Positions 33,931 through 43,797 of a stretch of 64,000 nucleotides of DNA are shown one piece after another. The DNA comes from Halomonas korlensis. Lineage in GTDB: Bacteria; Pseudomonadota; Gammaproteobacteria; Pseudomonadales; Halomonadaceae. Within the stretch, counting starts at the first letter, position 1. Every line of letters starts with the position of its first letter. The translations under genes were made by a program, and so were the position numbers. The DNA lies in contig NZ_FPBP01000011.1 in the NCBI RefSeq assembly GCF_900116705.1, positions 62,001-126,000 on the forward strand, written 5' to 3'. The notes under the pieces are model-generated. The model did not search any database and was not told the DNA's origin. It saw only the letters and a program-made list of their open reading frames with translations.

Positions 33931-34899
33931 ATGCGTCGCTTGACCCTGCCCCTGGCGCTGCTGCTGGCCGCCTCGCTTGCGGCGCTAGCGCTGTCGGCCG
34001 GCGTCGGCAGCGCCAACCTGGCGCTTGGCGAGCTGTGGGCGGTGCTGGGCGGCGGCGGCGATGCCCTGTCGCGCACCCTGATTCTCGAGCTGCGCCTGCC
34101 GCGTTCGCTCTCCGCCTTCGCCACCGGCGGGCTGCTGGCGGTCGCCGGGGCGCTCATGCAGGTGCTGCTGCGCAATCCGCTCGCCGATCCATACGTGCTG
34201 GGCCTGTCCGGCGGCGCGGCAGTCGGCGCACTGGCGGCGATGCTGGCGGGGCTCGGCGGCATGGTGATCTCCGGTTCGGCCTTCGCCGGTGCGCTGCTCT
34301 CCACGCTGCTGGTATTCGGTCTCGCCCACGGCACCGGCAGTTGGACGCCTTCGCGGCTGCTGTTGACGGGCGTGGTGGTTGCCGCCGGCTGGGGGGCGGT
34401 CGTCACACTGATGCTGGCGCTGAGCCCCGCCGAGCGCCTGCCGGGCATGCTCTACTGGCTGATGGGCGATCTCGCCTATGCCCGCACACCCATGCCCTCG
34501 CTGCTGGTACTGGTGCTGGTCTGCCTGCTGGGCTTTCCGCTGGGGCGCAGCCTGAATGTGCTGGCTCGCGGGCCGATGCAGGCGGCGGCGCTGGGCGTCG
34601 CGGTTCGCCCGCTCGAGTGGACGATCTACATCACCGCCAGCCTGCTGACGGCGATGGCGGTCACCACGGCGGGGAGCATCGGCTTCGTGGGGCTGGTGGT
34701 GCCCCACATGCTGCGCCTGGTGCTGGGCAACGATCAGCGTCTGATCCTGCCCGCCTGCGCGCTGGCCGGTGGCACTTTGCTGGTGCTGGCCGACACCCTG
34801 GCGCGTACCGTGATCGCCCCGGAGCAGTTGCCGGTGGGCGTGATCACCGCGCTGATCGGCGTGCCGACCTTCCTCTACCTGCTGTACCGGAGCCGCTGA
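33931..34899 (+). CDS. btuC: B12 ABC transporter permease
   Basis: This 322-residue FecCD-type permease has about ten membrane helices. RLPRSLSAFATGGLLAVAGALMQ (in part about 50-70) and NPLADPYVLGLSGGAAVGA are the family signatures, and GSIGFVGLVVPHMLR is the conserved coupling region near residues 249-263. The length equals E. coli BtuC. The stop overlaps the btuD start as TGATG. Confidence 0.92.
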   Translation: MRRLTLPLALLLAASLAALALSAGVGSANLALGELWAVLGGGGDALSRTLILELRLPRSLSAFATGGLLAVAGALMQVLLRNPLADPYVLGLSGGAAVGALAAMLAGLGGMVISGSAFAGALLSTLLVFGLAHGTGSWTPSRLLLTGVVVAAGWGAVVTLMLALSPAERLPGMLYWLMGDLAYARTPMPSLLVLVLVCLLGFPLGRSLNVLARGPMQAAALGVAVRPLEWTIYITASLLTAMAVTTAGSIGFVGLVVPHMLRLVLGNDQRLILPACALAGGTLLVLADTLARTVIAPEQLPVGVITALIGVPTFLYLLYRSR

Positions 34900-35666
34900 T
34901 GAGCCGACTCGAGACGCGCGGGCTGGTGATCGACGTGCCCGGACGAGCGGACGGCAGGGCGCTGGATCTTTGCCTGGCGCCGGAGCAGGTGTGGGGCGTG
35001 CTGGGTCCCAACGGCGCCGGCAAGACCACCTTGTTGCATACCCTGGCCGGGCTGCGTGACCCGCGGGCCGGTCAAGTGGAACTGGACGGCCAGCCGTTGG
35101 CAAACCTGCGACGGCGGCGCGTCGCTCGCCAGCTGGGCATGATCTTCCAGGAGCGCCAGGACGGCTTTCCCGCCACGGTGCTGGAAACGGCGTTGATCGG
35201 TCGCCATCCCTACCTGTCGGCTTGGCAAATGGAGGGTGGTGATGACGTGCGCCTCGCCGAGGAGGCGCTCGAACGGCTGGATGTCGCGCATCTGAAGCAC
35301 CGCCTGGTCAACACGCTGTCGGGAGGCGAACGTCAGCGCGTTGCCATCGCCACCGTGCTCACGCAATCGCCGCAGCTGTGGTTGGCCGATGAGCCCACCA
35401 ACCATCTCGACCTTCACCATCAGACGGCGGTCATGGCGCTGCTGGCCGAGCAGTCGGCTGCGGGCAAGGTGGTGTTGATGTGCCTGCACGACCTCAACCT
35501 GGCCGCCCGCTGGTGCGACCACCTTTTGCTGTTCTATCCCGATGGCGAGGCCTGCTGGGGGCCGGCAAGCGACATGCTGGTGCCGAGTGCCCTGGAACGG
35601 CTCTATGACCAACGCCTGGCGACCGCCGAGATCGATGGCGCGCCGGTTTTCGTCCCTGCGAGATAA
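34899..35666 (+). CDS. btuD: B12 ABC transporter ATPase
   Basis: This 255-residue ATPase drives BtuC. Walker A is GPNGAGKTT (about 36-44), the Q-loop is MIFQERQ, the signature is LSGGERQR (about 141-148), Walker B is LWLADEPTNHLD (about 161-172) and the H-loop is CLHDLN. All motifs are intact. It begins at the btuC stop and is followed 100 bp later by cobO. Confidence 0.92.
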   Translation: MSRLETRGLVIDVPGRADGRALDLCLAPEQVWGVLGPNGAGKTTLLHTLAGLRDPRAGQVELDGQPLANLRRRRVARQLGMIFQERQDGFPATVLETALIGRHPYLSAWQMEGGDDVRLAEEALERLDVAHLKHRLVNTLSGGERQRVAIATVLTQSPQLWLADEPTNHLDLHHQTAVMALLAEQSAAGKVVLMCLHDLNLAARWCDHLLLFYPDGEACWGPASDMLVPSALERLYDQRLATAEIDGAPVFVPAR

Positions 35667-35768
35667 GGTCTGCTCTTTTCACCAGCTGTTTCTCACCCAC
35701 TATCTATGCGGCGAGGCGCGAGTCCCCCTGGCCCTGAACTGGACTAAACCCTGAACGGGAGATGTAGC

Positions 35769-36380
35769 ATGCGAGAAAACGCCAAGGACCCCGAACGCCA
35801 TGCCCGGCGCATGGCCGCCAAGCAGAAGATCATGCAGTCGCGTATCGATCACGCACGGAAGGAGCAGGGCGTGCTGCTGGTGCTCACCGGCCCCGGCAAG
35901 GGCAAGAGCAGCTCGGGTTTCGGCATGCTGGCGCGTGCCCTGGGCCATGGCATGAAGGTGGGCGTGGTGCAGTTCATCAAGGGCAAGTTCAGCACCGGCG
36001 AGGAAGCCTTCTTCCGCGACCTGCCGGGCGTCGACTACCACGTGATGGGCGAGGGCTATACCTGGGACACCCAGGATCGCCAGCGCGACGTAGCGGCGGC
36101 CGAGGCGGCGTGGGAGGTTGCAAGCCGCATGCTTGCCGACGACCGCTACCAACTGGTGCTGCTAGATGAACTGAACATTGCCCTGCGTCATGACTACCTG
36201 GACCTCGATCGGGTTCTCGACGACCTGCAGGCGCGTCCGGCGATGCAGCACGTGGTCGCCACCGGGCGTCGTGCCCCCCAGCAGCTGATCGAGCTGGCCG
36301 ATACCGTCACCGAAATGAAGGTCGTCAAGCACGCCTTCAAGGATCAGGGAGTCAAGGCCCAGAAAGGCATCGAGCTTTGA
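35769..36380 (+). CDS. cobO: Cob(I)yrinic acid a,c-diamide adenosyltransferase
   Basis: This 203-residue cytosolic CobA/CobO-type enzyme transfers the adenosyl group from ATP to reduced corrinoids. The ATP site is [23 protein letters not shown] (in part about 39-58), with [12 protein letters not shown] and [16 protein letters not shown] further on. An N-terminal helix (about 1-30, basic) is typical of the family. A GGGAG site precedes the ATG. It overlaps the TTG start of cobQ by four bases. Confidence 0.93.
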   Translation: MRENAKDPERHARRMAAKQKIMQSRIDHARKEQGVLLVLTGPGKGKSSSGFGMLARALGHGMKVGVVQFIKGKFSTGEEAFFRDLPGVDYHVMGEGYTWDTQDRQRDVAAAEAAWEVASRMLADDRYQLVLLDELNIALRHDYLDLDRVLDDLQARPAMQHVVATGRRAPQQLIELADTVTEMKVVKHAFKDQGVKAQKGIEL

Positions 36381-37834
36381 GTCGTACCCTGATGATCCAA
36401 GGCACCACCTCGGATGCCGGCAAGAGCACCGTGGTTGCGGCGATATGTCGAGCGCTGTCGCGCCGCGGGGTCTCGGTGGCGCCCTTCAAGCCGCAGAACA
36501 TGGCGCTCAACAGCGCAGTGACCGTGGACGGTGGCGAGATCGGCCGCTCCACCGCGCTACAGGCGCTGGCCTGCGGGCTCGCGCCCCACAGCGACATGAA
36601 TCCGGTGCTGCTCAAGCCCGAGACCGATCGCGGCGCCCAGGTGATCCTGCGCGGCCGGGTGCATGGCCACATGGATGCGCTGGATTATCACGCCTTCAAG
36701 GCTGAGGCGCGGGCCTCGGTGATGGCCGCCTGGCAGGCGTTATCGAGCCGTTACGACGTGGTCATCGCCGAGGGGGCCGGGAGCCCCGCGGAGATCAACC
36801 TGCGCGACAACGACATCGCCAACATGGGCTTCGCCGAGATGGTCGATTGTCCGGTGCTGCTGGTCGGCGACATCGACCGCGGCGGCGTCTTCGCCCAGCT
36901 GGTCGGCACCCTGGCGCTGCTTTCCGCGTCCGAGCAGGCGCGCACCTGGGGCTTTATCGTCAACCGCTTTCGCGGCGATATGGCGCTGTTGCAGCCGGGG
37001 CTCGACTGGCTCGAGGCGCGCACCGGCAAGCCGGTGCTGGGTACGCTTCCCTACCTGCAGGGCCTGCTGCTGGACGCCGAGGACAGCATCGGGCGCGAGG
37101 GTAGAACAACCACGGGTGAGCCGGCCTTGCGCGTCGTGGTGCCGGCCCTGCCGCGCGTCAGCAACCACAACGATTTCGACCCACTACGGCTGCATCCCCA
37201 GGTGCAGCTGACGTTCGTCGGCCCGAACCAGCCCGTCCCGCCGGCGGATCTGATCATCCTGCCGGGCAGCAAGAGCACGCGCAGCGATCTTCAATGGCTG
37301 CGCGCCCAGGGCTGGGAGCCAGCGCTTCAGCGCCACCTGCGTTATGGCGGCAAGCTGCTCGGCATCTGCGGTGGGTTTCAGATGCTCGGTGAGTGGATTC
37401 ATGACCCGCAAGGCCTCGAGGGGCCGGCAGGATCGAGCCCGGGCTTCGGCTGGCTGAATTTCCAGACCCGCATGGTGGCCGGCAAGCAGCTGCGCAATGT
37501 CAAGGGGCGGGTGCTGCCCGAAGGCGTGCCGGTAGGCGGCTACGAGATCCACAACGGCGTGAGCGAAGGCCCGGCGCTCGCGCGTCCATTGATCGAGCTG
37601 GACGGTCGGATGGATGGCGCGGTCAGCGAGGATGGCCAGGTCATGGGCACTTATCTGCATGGGCTCTTCGACTGGCCCTTGGCGTGCCGGGCGCTACTCG
37701 CACGCCTGGGGTTGGCGCAGCCCGACACCGAGGCGGTGGACTACCGCGAGCATCGCCAGCGCGAGCTGGACCGCCTGGCCGATGCCGTGGAGGCGCACCT
37801 GGATATGGCGGCCCTCACGGCGCTGCTTGACTAA
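36377..37834 (+). CDS. cobQ: Cobyric acid synthase
   Basis: This 485-residue amidotransferase amidates four side chains of adenosylcobyrinic acid diamide. The N-terminal synthetase part has [10 protein letters not shown] (about 9-18), [13 protein letters not shown] and [11 protein letters not shown]; the C-terminal glutaminase part has the nucleophile in [13 protein letters not shown] and the histidine in [11 protein letters not shown]. The start appears to be TTG overlapping the cobO stop (TTGA), because the family N-terminus aligns from there. Presence of this enzyme suggests that corrin amidation, and not only salvage, takes place. Confidence 0.93.
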   Translation: MSRTLMIQGTTSDAGKSTVVAAICRALSRRGVSVAPFKPQNMALNSAVTVDGGEIGRSTALQALACGLAPHSDMNPVLLKPETDRGAQVILRGRVHGHMDALDYHAFKAEARASVMAAWQALSSRYDVVIAEGAGSPAEINLRDNDIANMGFAEMVDCPVLLVGDIDRGGVFAQLVGTLALLSASEQARTWGFIVNRFRGDMALLQPGLDWLEARTGKPVLGTLPYLQGLLLDAEDSIGREGRTTTGEPALRVVVPALPRVSNHNDFDPLRLHPQVQLTFVGPNQPVPPADLIILPGSKSTRSDLQWLRAQGWEPALQRHLRYGGKLLGICGGFQMLGEWIHDPQGLEGPAGSSPGFGWLNFQTRMVAGKQLRNVKGRVLPEGVPVGGYEIHNGVSEGPALARPLIELDGRMDGAVSEDGQVMGTYLHGLFDWPLACRALLARLGLAQPDTEAVDYREHRQRELDRLADAVEAHLDMAALTALLD

Positions 37835-37849
37835 AAACGCCCTTGGATA

Positions 37850-38638
37850 TCATGGGCTGGGTGAGCAGGATGGCTTTCCGTCGGGCAGGTACTGGGTGAA
37901 CAGTGCGGGATCGTCGCTGATCACGCCATCCACACCCCAGTCCCAGATCGGTTGGAACGCTATCGGGTCGTTGGGGGTGTAGCAGAATAGCGCATAGCCA
38001 GCGTCCTTGATGTCGCGGGCATCCTTCTTCTTCAGCTTGCGCCAGTTGAGATGCAGGCTGAAGGCGTCGAGCCTTTCGGCCTCCTTTCGCCAGCCCGCGG
38101 GAAGCTTGTCGTATAGCAGGCCGATGCGCAGCAGCTCGGCGTCACGCTGGAAGGCACGCGCGGCCGAAAGGGTCTGGACGTCGAAGCACGACACCACCAG
38201 CTGCTCTGCCGGCAGTGCCTTCAGCGCCATGGGCAGGGCGGTGTCGACCAGCGCCTGGCCGCTGCGACCCCGGTTGACCTTGAGTTCCAGATTGAGCCCC
38301 ATGTCGAGCGAGCCGATCAGCGCCAGCATTTCTTCCAGGGTGGCCATGGGCTCGCCGGCGCAGTCCTTATGAAACCAGCTGCCGACGTCCAGGGCTCTTG
38401 CCTTGTCGAGCGTCAGTTTCGCCAGCTTGCCGCGGGTGTTCGAGCAGCGCCTTACGCCGTTGTCGTGCCAGATTACCGGCGTGCCGTCGCCGAGCAGTTG
38501 CACATCGAGCTCGACCCAGTCGCAGCCGGCCCGCTTGGCCTCGCGAACGGCGGTCAAGGTGTTCTCCGGTGCCCGGGCCGAGAGCCCGCGGTGAGCAATG
38601 GTACGCGGAAGCGCGCTGGCGGTAGTGGCATTCGGCAT
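37850..38638 (-). CDS. Glycerophosphodiester phosphodiesterase
   Basis: This 262-residue GDPD enzyme is probably cytosolic (no signal peptide), as in UgpQ. The active site residues lie in IAHRGLSARAPENTL (about 14-28), WVELDVQLLGDGTPVIWHD (about 40-58) and LNLELKVNRG. It hydrolyses glycerophosphodiesters to glycerol-3-phosphate and an alcohol and so could feed GlpD. The ATG at 38638 was chosen over a TTG 30 bp upstream. It converges on cobQ with 15 bp between stops and no clear shared terminator. Confidence 0.88.
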   Translation of the reverse strand: MPNATTASALPRTIAHRGLSARAPENTLTAVREAKRAGCDWVELDVQLLGDGTPVIWHDNGVRRCSNTRGKLAKLTLDKARALDVGSWFHKDCAGEPMATLEEMLALIGSLDMGLNLELKVNRGRSGQALVDTALPMALKALPAEQLVVSCFDVQTLSAARAFQRDAELLRIGLLYDKLPAGWRKEAERLDAFSLHLNWRKLKKKDARDIKDAGYALFCYTPNDPIAFQPIWDWGVDGVISDDPALFTQYLPDGKPSCSPSP

Positions 38639-38821
38639 GTAAGCAGTCCCATAGGGTGCGAAAGACAAGGGTCGAGTCTGTGTCTGGAAAATGACAATCG
38701 CATGAACGTCGCGAAGGCGCCGGCTCTCCGCCGCCGGGCAGTATGGCCGCCGCGCCAGCGAGATGACGTTATGATAGGCTTCGCGCCGAACGTGATCATA
38801 ACGAGATCAAAGGGTAGCGCA

Positions 38822-39391
38822 ATGAACGTCTTGCATGTCACCGACGAGGCCAACCGCGATGCCTGCCTGGCACGGTTATGTGCCGAACATTACGGCAAGG
38901 CGGCGGGATTGGCGCCGCTGGTGACGTTTGCCGGCACCCGTCGGGTGCTGTTCGTCGAGCAGGCCGCGCGCCTGCTGGCACTTGTGAACGGCGAGGGAGC
39001 ACCGCTGGCGCTGGCCTTGCTGGTGCTGGACGAGACCGGAGAGGGCATGACGCTGGCCCTGGCCTGCAGCCTCACCGAGGATGACGAGCCGCGCCGCCGG
39101 CTGATCAACGAGCTGGCGCTCAAGGCGCCGCTGCAAGTGAGCGCCGCCGATGCCGATCAGGAGGCATTCTATCGCCGCTGCGGCATCACGCGGTGGTTTT
39201 CCAGCGGCGACAGCGAGCGAATCGGTGTGACCTCTCGCCACCCCGCCCGGCGTCTCGCCGATCTCGCCGCGACCCTGCGGGTCGACGACGAGATCGTACT
39301 CCGACAATTCAAGCATGATCCGAAAACATTCGAGAGCGAAAAGCGTCGCTTTGTCGATGGCCTGGCGGCGTTCCCCGAAACCCTGACTTGA
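38822..39391 (+). CDS. GNAT-like protein of unknown function
   Basis: This is a 189-residue soluble protein. The segment DADQEAFYRRCGITRWF (about 104-120) resembles the final helix-strand of GNAT acetyltransferases, and RRRLINELAL could be the preceding helix. The acetyl-CoA loop Q/RxxGxG/A is not visible, so activity is doubtful. The C-terminal 50 residues contain LRVDDEIVLRQFKHDPKTFESEKRRF, possibly a separate small domain. A weak AGGGTAG site precedes the ATG. It is probably conserved in relatives, but I recognise no named family. Confidence 0.65.
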   Translation: MNVLHVTDEANRDACLARLCAEHYGKAAGLAPLVTFAGTRRVLFVEQAARLLALVNGEGAPLALALLVLDETGEGMTLALACSLTEDDEPRRRLINELALKAPLQVSAADADQEAFYRRCGITRWFSSGDSERIGVTSRHPARRLADLAATLRVDDEIVLRQFKHDPKTFESEKRRFVDGLAAFPETLT

Positions 39392-39455
39392 CCGCCGGGG
39401 CGTTCGGCGTTTGGATAGCGCATGATTTCTCGTTATCAACCCAAGGAAGCGCTTC

Positions 39456-40433
39456 ATGGCCAAACGCATTCAGTTCGCCCACACCGGTGGGTCCGAGGTT
39501 CTCGAACTCGTCGATGTCTCCCCGTCCGATCCCGGCCCTGGCGAGGTCCGGGTGAAGAACGAGGCGATCGGCCTGAACTTCATCGACATCTATTTCCGCA
39601 CTGGCCTGTATCCCGCGCCCTCCCTGCCTTCGGGCCTGGGGACCGAGGGCGCCGGCGTGGTGGATGCGCTGGGCGAGGGCGTCACGCACCTCAAGACGGG
39701 TGACCGCGTCGCCTATGCGCAGGGCCCGCTGGGCGCCTATGCCGAGTACCATACCCTACCCGCCGACAAGGTCGTGGTGCTGCCGGATTCCGTCGATTTC
39801 GACACGGCCGCGGCCTGCCTGCTCAAGGGCCTGACCGTGCAGTACCTGCTGCGTCAGACCTGCCCGCTGAAGGGTGGCGAGACGATTCTCTTCCACGCCG
39901 CCGCTGGTGGTGTCGGCTCGATCGCCTGCCAATGGGCACGCGAGCTGGGCGTGAAGCTGATCGGCACCGTGAGCTCGCCCGAGAAGGCGGCCCTCGCCGA
40001 GAAGAACGGCGCCTGGGCGACCATCGACTACACCCGTGAGGACGTGGCCGAGCGGGTGCGCGAGTTGACGGGCGGGGAGATGTGCGACGTGGTCTACGAC
40101 TCGGTGGGCAAGGATACCTGGGAGCTGTCCCTGGACTGCCTGAAGCCACGCGCGCTGATGGTCAGCTTCGGCAATTCGTCGGGGCCGGTTGACGGCGTCA
40201 ACATCGGCATTCTCAATCAGAAGGGCTCGCTCTTCGCCACTCGCCCGAGTCTCAACGGCTATGCCGATACTCGCGAGCGCCTGGAGATGATGGCCAACGA
40301 CCTCTTCACCATGCTGGAGAGCGGCAAGGTGAAGATCGACATCGCCCAGCGCTACCCGCTGGAAGAGGCGGGCAAGGCCCAGGATGCCGTGCAGGCTAGA
40401 AAGACGACCGGATCGACGATCCTCTTGCCTTGA
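39456..40433 (+). CDS. NADPH:quinone oxidoreductase (zeta-crystallin type)
   Basis: This 325-residue medium-chain reductase lacks the structural zinc cysteines, as quinone reductases do. Family motifs are GLNFIDIYFRTGLYP (about 44-58), GTEGAGVV (about 68-75), the nucleotide-binding AAAGGVGSIACQWA (about 149-162) and YDSVGKDTW. It reduces quinones with NADPH in the cytosol. An AAGGAAG site precedes the ATG. It is followed at 17 bp by an aminotransferase gene, so the two probably share a transcript. Confidence 0.88.
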   Translation: MAKRIQFAHTGGSEVLELVDVSPSDPGPGEVRVKNEAIGLNFIDIYFRTGLYPAPSLPSGLGTEGAGVVDALGEGVTHLKTGDRVAYAQGPLGAYAEYHTLPADKVVVLPDSVDFDTAAACLLKGLTVQYLLRQTCPLKGGETILFHAAAGGVGSIACQWARELGVKLIGTVSSPEKAALAEKNGAWATIDYTREDVAERVRELTGGEMCDVVYDSVGKDTWELSLDCLKPRALMVSFGNSSGPVDGVNIGILNQKGSLFATRPSLNGYADTRERLEMMANDLFTMLESGKVKIDIAQRYPLEEAGKAQDAVQARKTTGSTILLP

Positions 40434-40450
40434 CCCCGAGGGAGTGAGCC

Positions 40451-41779
40451 ATGAGTCACGTATTCCACCGCAACCTGACGCAACGCTACCCGATGGCCGT
40501 CAAGGGGGAAGGCCCCTATCTGATCGACAGCCAGGGCAAACGCTACCTGGATGCCAGCGGCGGCGCCGCGGTGTCCTGCCTTGGCCACAGCGATGCCGAC
40601 GTTATCGAGGCCGTCCGTCATCAGATAGGTCAGGTGGCCTATGCTCATACCTCCTTCTTCACCACCGAGCCGATGGAGGCGCTCGCCGACCATCTCATTG
40701 CGCGCGCCCCCGAGGGGCTGGAGTCGGTGTATTTCGTCTCGGGAGGATCGGAGGCGATCGAGGCTGCGTTGAAGCTTGCCCGCCAGTACTTCATCGAGAT
40801 CGGCCAGCCCGAACGCAAGCATCTGATCGCCCGCCGCCAGAGCTATCACGGCAATACCCTCGGCGCCCTGGCCACGGGCGGCAATGAGTGGCGGCGACGC
40901 CAGTTCGAACCCCTGCTGATCAATGTCAGCCATGTCAGCCCCTGCTATGCCTATCGCGGCCTGCGACCGGGCGAAACCCTGGAAGGCTACGCCATTCGCC
41001 TGGCCGCCGAGCTCGAGGAGGAAATCCAGCGTCTGGGCCCGGAGAACGTGATGGCCTTCGTGGCCGAGCCGGTGGTCGGGGCGACCCTGGGCGCGGTGAC
41101 GGCGGTTCCGGATTATTTCACTCGAGTGCGCGAGATCTGCGATCGTCACGGCATCCTGATGATCCTCGATGAGGTGATGTGTGGCATGGGGCGCACCGGC
41201 ACGCTCTTCGCCGCCGAGCAGGAAGGCGTGACGGCTGACCTGATCACCGTTGCCAAGGGGCTCGGTGCCGGTTATCAGCCGATCGGCGCCACCCTGGTCA
41301 GCCGTCGGATCCATGAGGCCATTGCCAATGGTTCGGGGTTCTTCCAGCACGGCCATACCTATATCGGTCATGCGACGGCCTGCGCGGCGGCGCTGGCCGT
41401 GCAGCATGCCATCGAGGATCGCCATCTCCTGCCCCAGGTGACGCGCCTGGGCGAGAGCCTGCATGAGCGCCTGGTCGAGCGCTTCGGTTCACACCCGCAT
41501 ATCGGCGACATTCGCGGGCGGGGGATGTTTCGGGGTATCGAACTGGTCGAGGATCGCGACAGTAAGCAGCCCTTCGATCCCGAACTCAAGCTTCATGCGA
41601 GGATCAAGAAAGCCGCCATGGGGCATGGGCTGATGTGTTATCCCATGGGAGGCACACTCGATGGTCGGTCCGGTGATCATATCCTGCTGGCGCCCCCCTT
41701 CATCCTCGAAGAGCCTCATCTGGACGAGCTCACCGACAAGCTCGACCACGCCATACGCGATGCGCTGGGAAGCTTGTGA
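40451..41779 (+). CDS. Class III PLP aminotransferase
   Basis: This 442-residue fold-type I enzyme transfers amino groups to or from an omega-amino compound. It has GGAAVSCLGHSDADV near the start, VSGGSEAIEAALKLARQYF (about 96-114), YHGNTLGAL (about 132-140), ILDEVMCGMGRTG (about 235-247) and the PLP lysine in VAKGLGAGYQPIGA (about 263-276). The exact substrate is not determined by these motifs; related genes act on taurine, beta-alanine or diamines. It lies three bases before an SLC13 transporter that may import its substrate. Confidence 0.85.
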   Translation: MSHVFHRNLTQRYPMAVKGEGPYLIDSQGKRYLDASGGAAVSCLGHSDADVIEAVRHQIGQVAYAHTSFFTTEPMEALADHLIARAPEGLESVYFVSGGSEAIEAALKLARQYFIEIGQPERKHLIARRQSYHGNTLGALATGGNEWRRRQFEPLLINVSHVSPCYAYRGLRPGETLEGYAIRLAAELEEEIQRLGPENVMAFVAEPVVGATLGAVTAVPDYFTRVREICDRHGILMILDEVMCGMGRTGTLFAAEQEGVTADLITVAKGLGAGYQPIGATLVSRRIHEAIANGSGFFQHGHTYIGHATACAAALAVQHAIEDRHLLPQVTRLGESLHERLVERFGSHPHIGDIRGRGMFRGIELVEDRDSKQPFDPELKLHARIKKAAMGHGLMCYPMGGTLDGRSGDHILLAPPFILEEPHLDELTDKLDHAIRDALGSL

Positions 41780-41782
41780 AGC

Positions 41783-43699
41783 ATGTCGGATAGCTGGCCG
41801 TTTCTGTCGGCAAGTACGCTGGTCTTCATTCTTCTTGGTCTGACACTGGCCGCCTTCGCCTGGGGACGTTTCCGCTTCGATCTGGTGGCCCTGGCTGCGC
41901 TGCTGGGGTCGGTCATGCTGGGCCTGGTCCCGAGTGACGAGGCGTTCCTGGGGTTTGGCCACCCGGCGGTGATCACGGTGGCTGCGGTGCTGGTATTGAG
42001 TCGCGGTTTCGAGCGCTCAGGAGTCGTCGACATGATCGCCGTGCAGGTGCTCAAGGCAGGCGATCGGCTCCTGCTGCAGCTGCTGGTGCTTACCGGCACC
42101 GTGGCGGTGCTGTCGGGGATCATGAACAACGTCGGCGCCCTGGCACTGATACTACCCGTGGCGATGCGAATGGCCAGGGAGCACGACGTTTCGCCTTCTC
42201 TGCTGCTGATGCCGCTGGCCTTCGGGTCGCTGCTCGGGGGCTTGACCACGCTGATTGGCACCCCGCCAAACATCATCATCTCCACCTATCGTGAATCGGT
42301 CACCGGCGAGACGTTCGAGATGTTCTCCTTCACGCCGGTGGGGGCGGCAGTCGCCGGGATCGGCCTGGCCTTTATCGTGCTGCTTGGGTGGCGGTTGACC
42401 CCGCAGCGTGCCGGCAAGGCTTCCCGGGAGGAAATGTTCGATACGGCGAATTATCTCTTCGAAGTGGAAGTCGGCAAGGAGGCCAAGGCGGTAGGCTGGA
42501 CCCTGCCTGACCTGCATGCCGAGCTGGAGGAAACCATTCCGGTGCTGGCCGTGGTGCGCGACGGTCGGCAACGTGCGGGACATGCCTTTTACGGCAGCCT
42601 ACGCGAGGGCGATGTGTTGTTGGTGGAAGCCGGCCCCGAGGAGATGAAGCAGCTCGAGAACAAGGCAGGACTCCTGCTCAGTGCAAAATCGGATGAGGAT
42701 GCCGAGGCGAGCGACGCCAAGGTGGACCACGCCGAGGTACCCACTGAGAGCGACACGCGCGCTCGGGCGTCAAACGAACAGGGCCAGACGCGAGAGGATG
42801 AAAAGCCCACGCAGGGGCTACGTAACAAGGTTGTCGATGCCGAGGAGCTGCAGCTGATCGAAGGCGTGGTGCGCAACGACTCCATGATGATCAACCGGAC
42901 CGTCAGCCAGTTGCGTCTTCACAACCAGTTCGGCCTGCACTTGGTGGCGGTGGCGCGCGATGGTGGACGTCTCAAGCAGCGTCTCCACGATATTCGCTTT
43001 CGTGCCGGCGATGTGCTGTTACTGCAGGGCGGGGTCAGTGACATTACCGAGAGCTTGGCCACCCTGGGCTGCTTGCCGCTGGCCAATCGCAACCTGAACC
43101 TTGGCCACCCGCGTCTGTTGATCGTCTCGATCGCCATCTTTGCCGCCGCGATCTTGATCATGCTGTTCGACCTGTTGCCGGCCGCGGTAGCGCTTGCTAC
43201 GGCGGCCCTAGTGTCGCTGTTGGTGGGCGTGCTGCCGCTGCGCGAGGGCTATCAGGCCATCGACGGGCCGGTGATCGTGCTGCTGGGGGCGATGATTCCG
43301 GTCGGCCAGGCGCTCGAAACCAGCGGTGGGGCGGCGCTTATCGCCGATGCGATGCTGGCATTGGGCAGCGGCTGGCCGGTGATAATGACGCTGGTCGGGC
43401 TCTTTATGCTTTCAATGCTGCTTTCCAATGTGATCAATAATGCCGCGGCGGCGTTGTTGATGGCGCCCATCGCCGCCAGCCTGGCCAACGGGTTTGATGC
43501 CTCACCGGACCCCTTCCTGATGGCCGTCGCCGTCAGTGCCTCCTGCGCCTTCCTCACACCCATCGGACATCAGTCCAATACGCTGGTGATGGGCCCGGGC
43601 GGCTACCGCTTCGGGGACTACTGGAAGCTCGGCCTGCCGCTGTCGTTGGTAGTGATGGTCGTGGCCATCCCGATGATTCTGCTGGTCTGGCCGCTGTAA
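41783..43699 (+). CDS. SLC13-type transporter with central RCK_C domains
   Basis: This 638-residue membrane protein has two blocks of membrane helices (about 1-200 and 445-638). The sodium/dicarboxylate-type signature NNVGALALILPVAMRMA is in the first half, and NVINNAAAALLMAPIA is its repeat in the second. Between them are two TrkA-C/RCK_C-like cytosolic domains (about 215-290 and 355-425). They are separated by a low-complexity acidic insert (about 295-350). It would carry sulfate, dicarboxylates or a related anion. It follows the aminotransferase gene by three bases, which suggests a linked substrate. Confidence 0.82.
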   Translation: MSDSWPFLSASTLVFILLGLTLAAFAWGRFRFDLVALAALLGSVMLGLVPSDEAFLGFGHPAVITVAAVLVLSRGFERSGVVDMIAVQVLKAGDRLLLQLLVLTGTVAVLSGIMNNVGALALILPVAMRMAREHDVSPSLLLMPLAFGSLLGGLTTLIGTPPNIIISTYRESVTGETFEMFSFTPVGAAVAGIGLAFIVLLGWRLTPQRAGKASREEMFDTANYLFEVEVGKEAKAVGWTLPDLHAELEETIPVLAVVRDGRQRAGHAFYGSLREGDVLLVEAGPEEMKQLENKAGLLLSAKSDEDAEASDAKVDHAEVPTESDTRARASNEQGQTREDEKPTQGLRNKVVDAEELQLIEGVVRNDSMMINRTVSQLRLHNQFGLHLVAVARDGGRLKQRLHDIRFRAGDVLLLQGGVSDITESLATLGCLPLANRNLNLGHPRLLIVSIAIFAAAILIMLFDLLPAAVALATAALVSLLVGVLPLREGYQAIDGPVIVLLGAMIPVGQALETSGGAALIADAMLALGSGWPVIMTLVGLFMLSMLLSNVINNAAAALLMAPIAASLANGFDASPDPFLMAVAVSASCAFLTPIGHQSNTLVMGPGGYRFGDYWKLGLPLSLVVMVVAIPMILLVWPL

Positions 43700-43738
43700 G
43701 GTCGCGCCTTGATCGGGGTCCTTGAAAGGGTAGATACC

Positions 43739-43767
43739 AAAGCGCCCAGGCAGTGCCTGGGCGCTTT
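43739..43767. terminator. Bidirectional terminator between SLC13 gene and fadE
   Basis: A 14-bp perfect inverted repeat, AAAGCGCCCAGGCA and its complement, surrounds a single G. The A tract on one side and the T tract on the other allow it to stop both converging transcripts. Confidence 0.85.
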
Positions 43768-43797
43768 GGGATGATGGACGTTAACAGGCGGCCGGGG

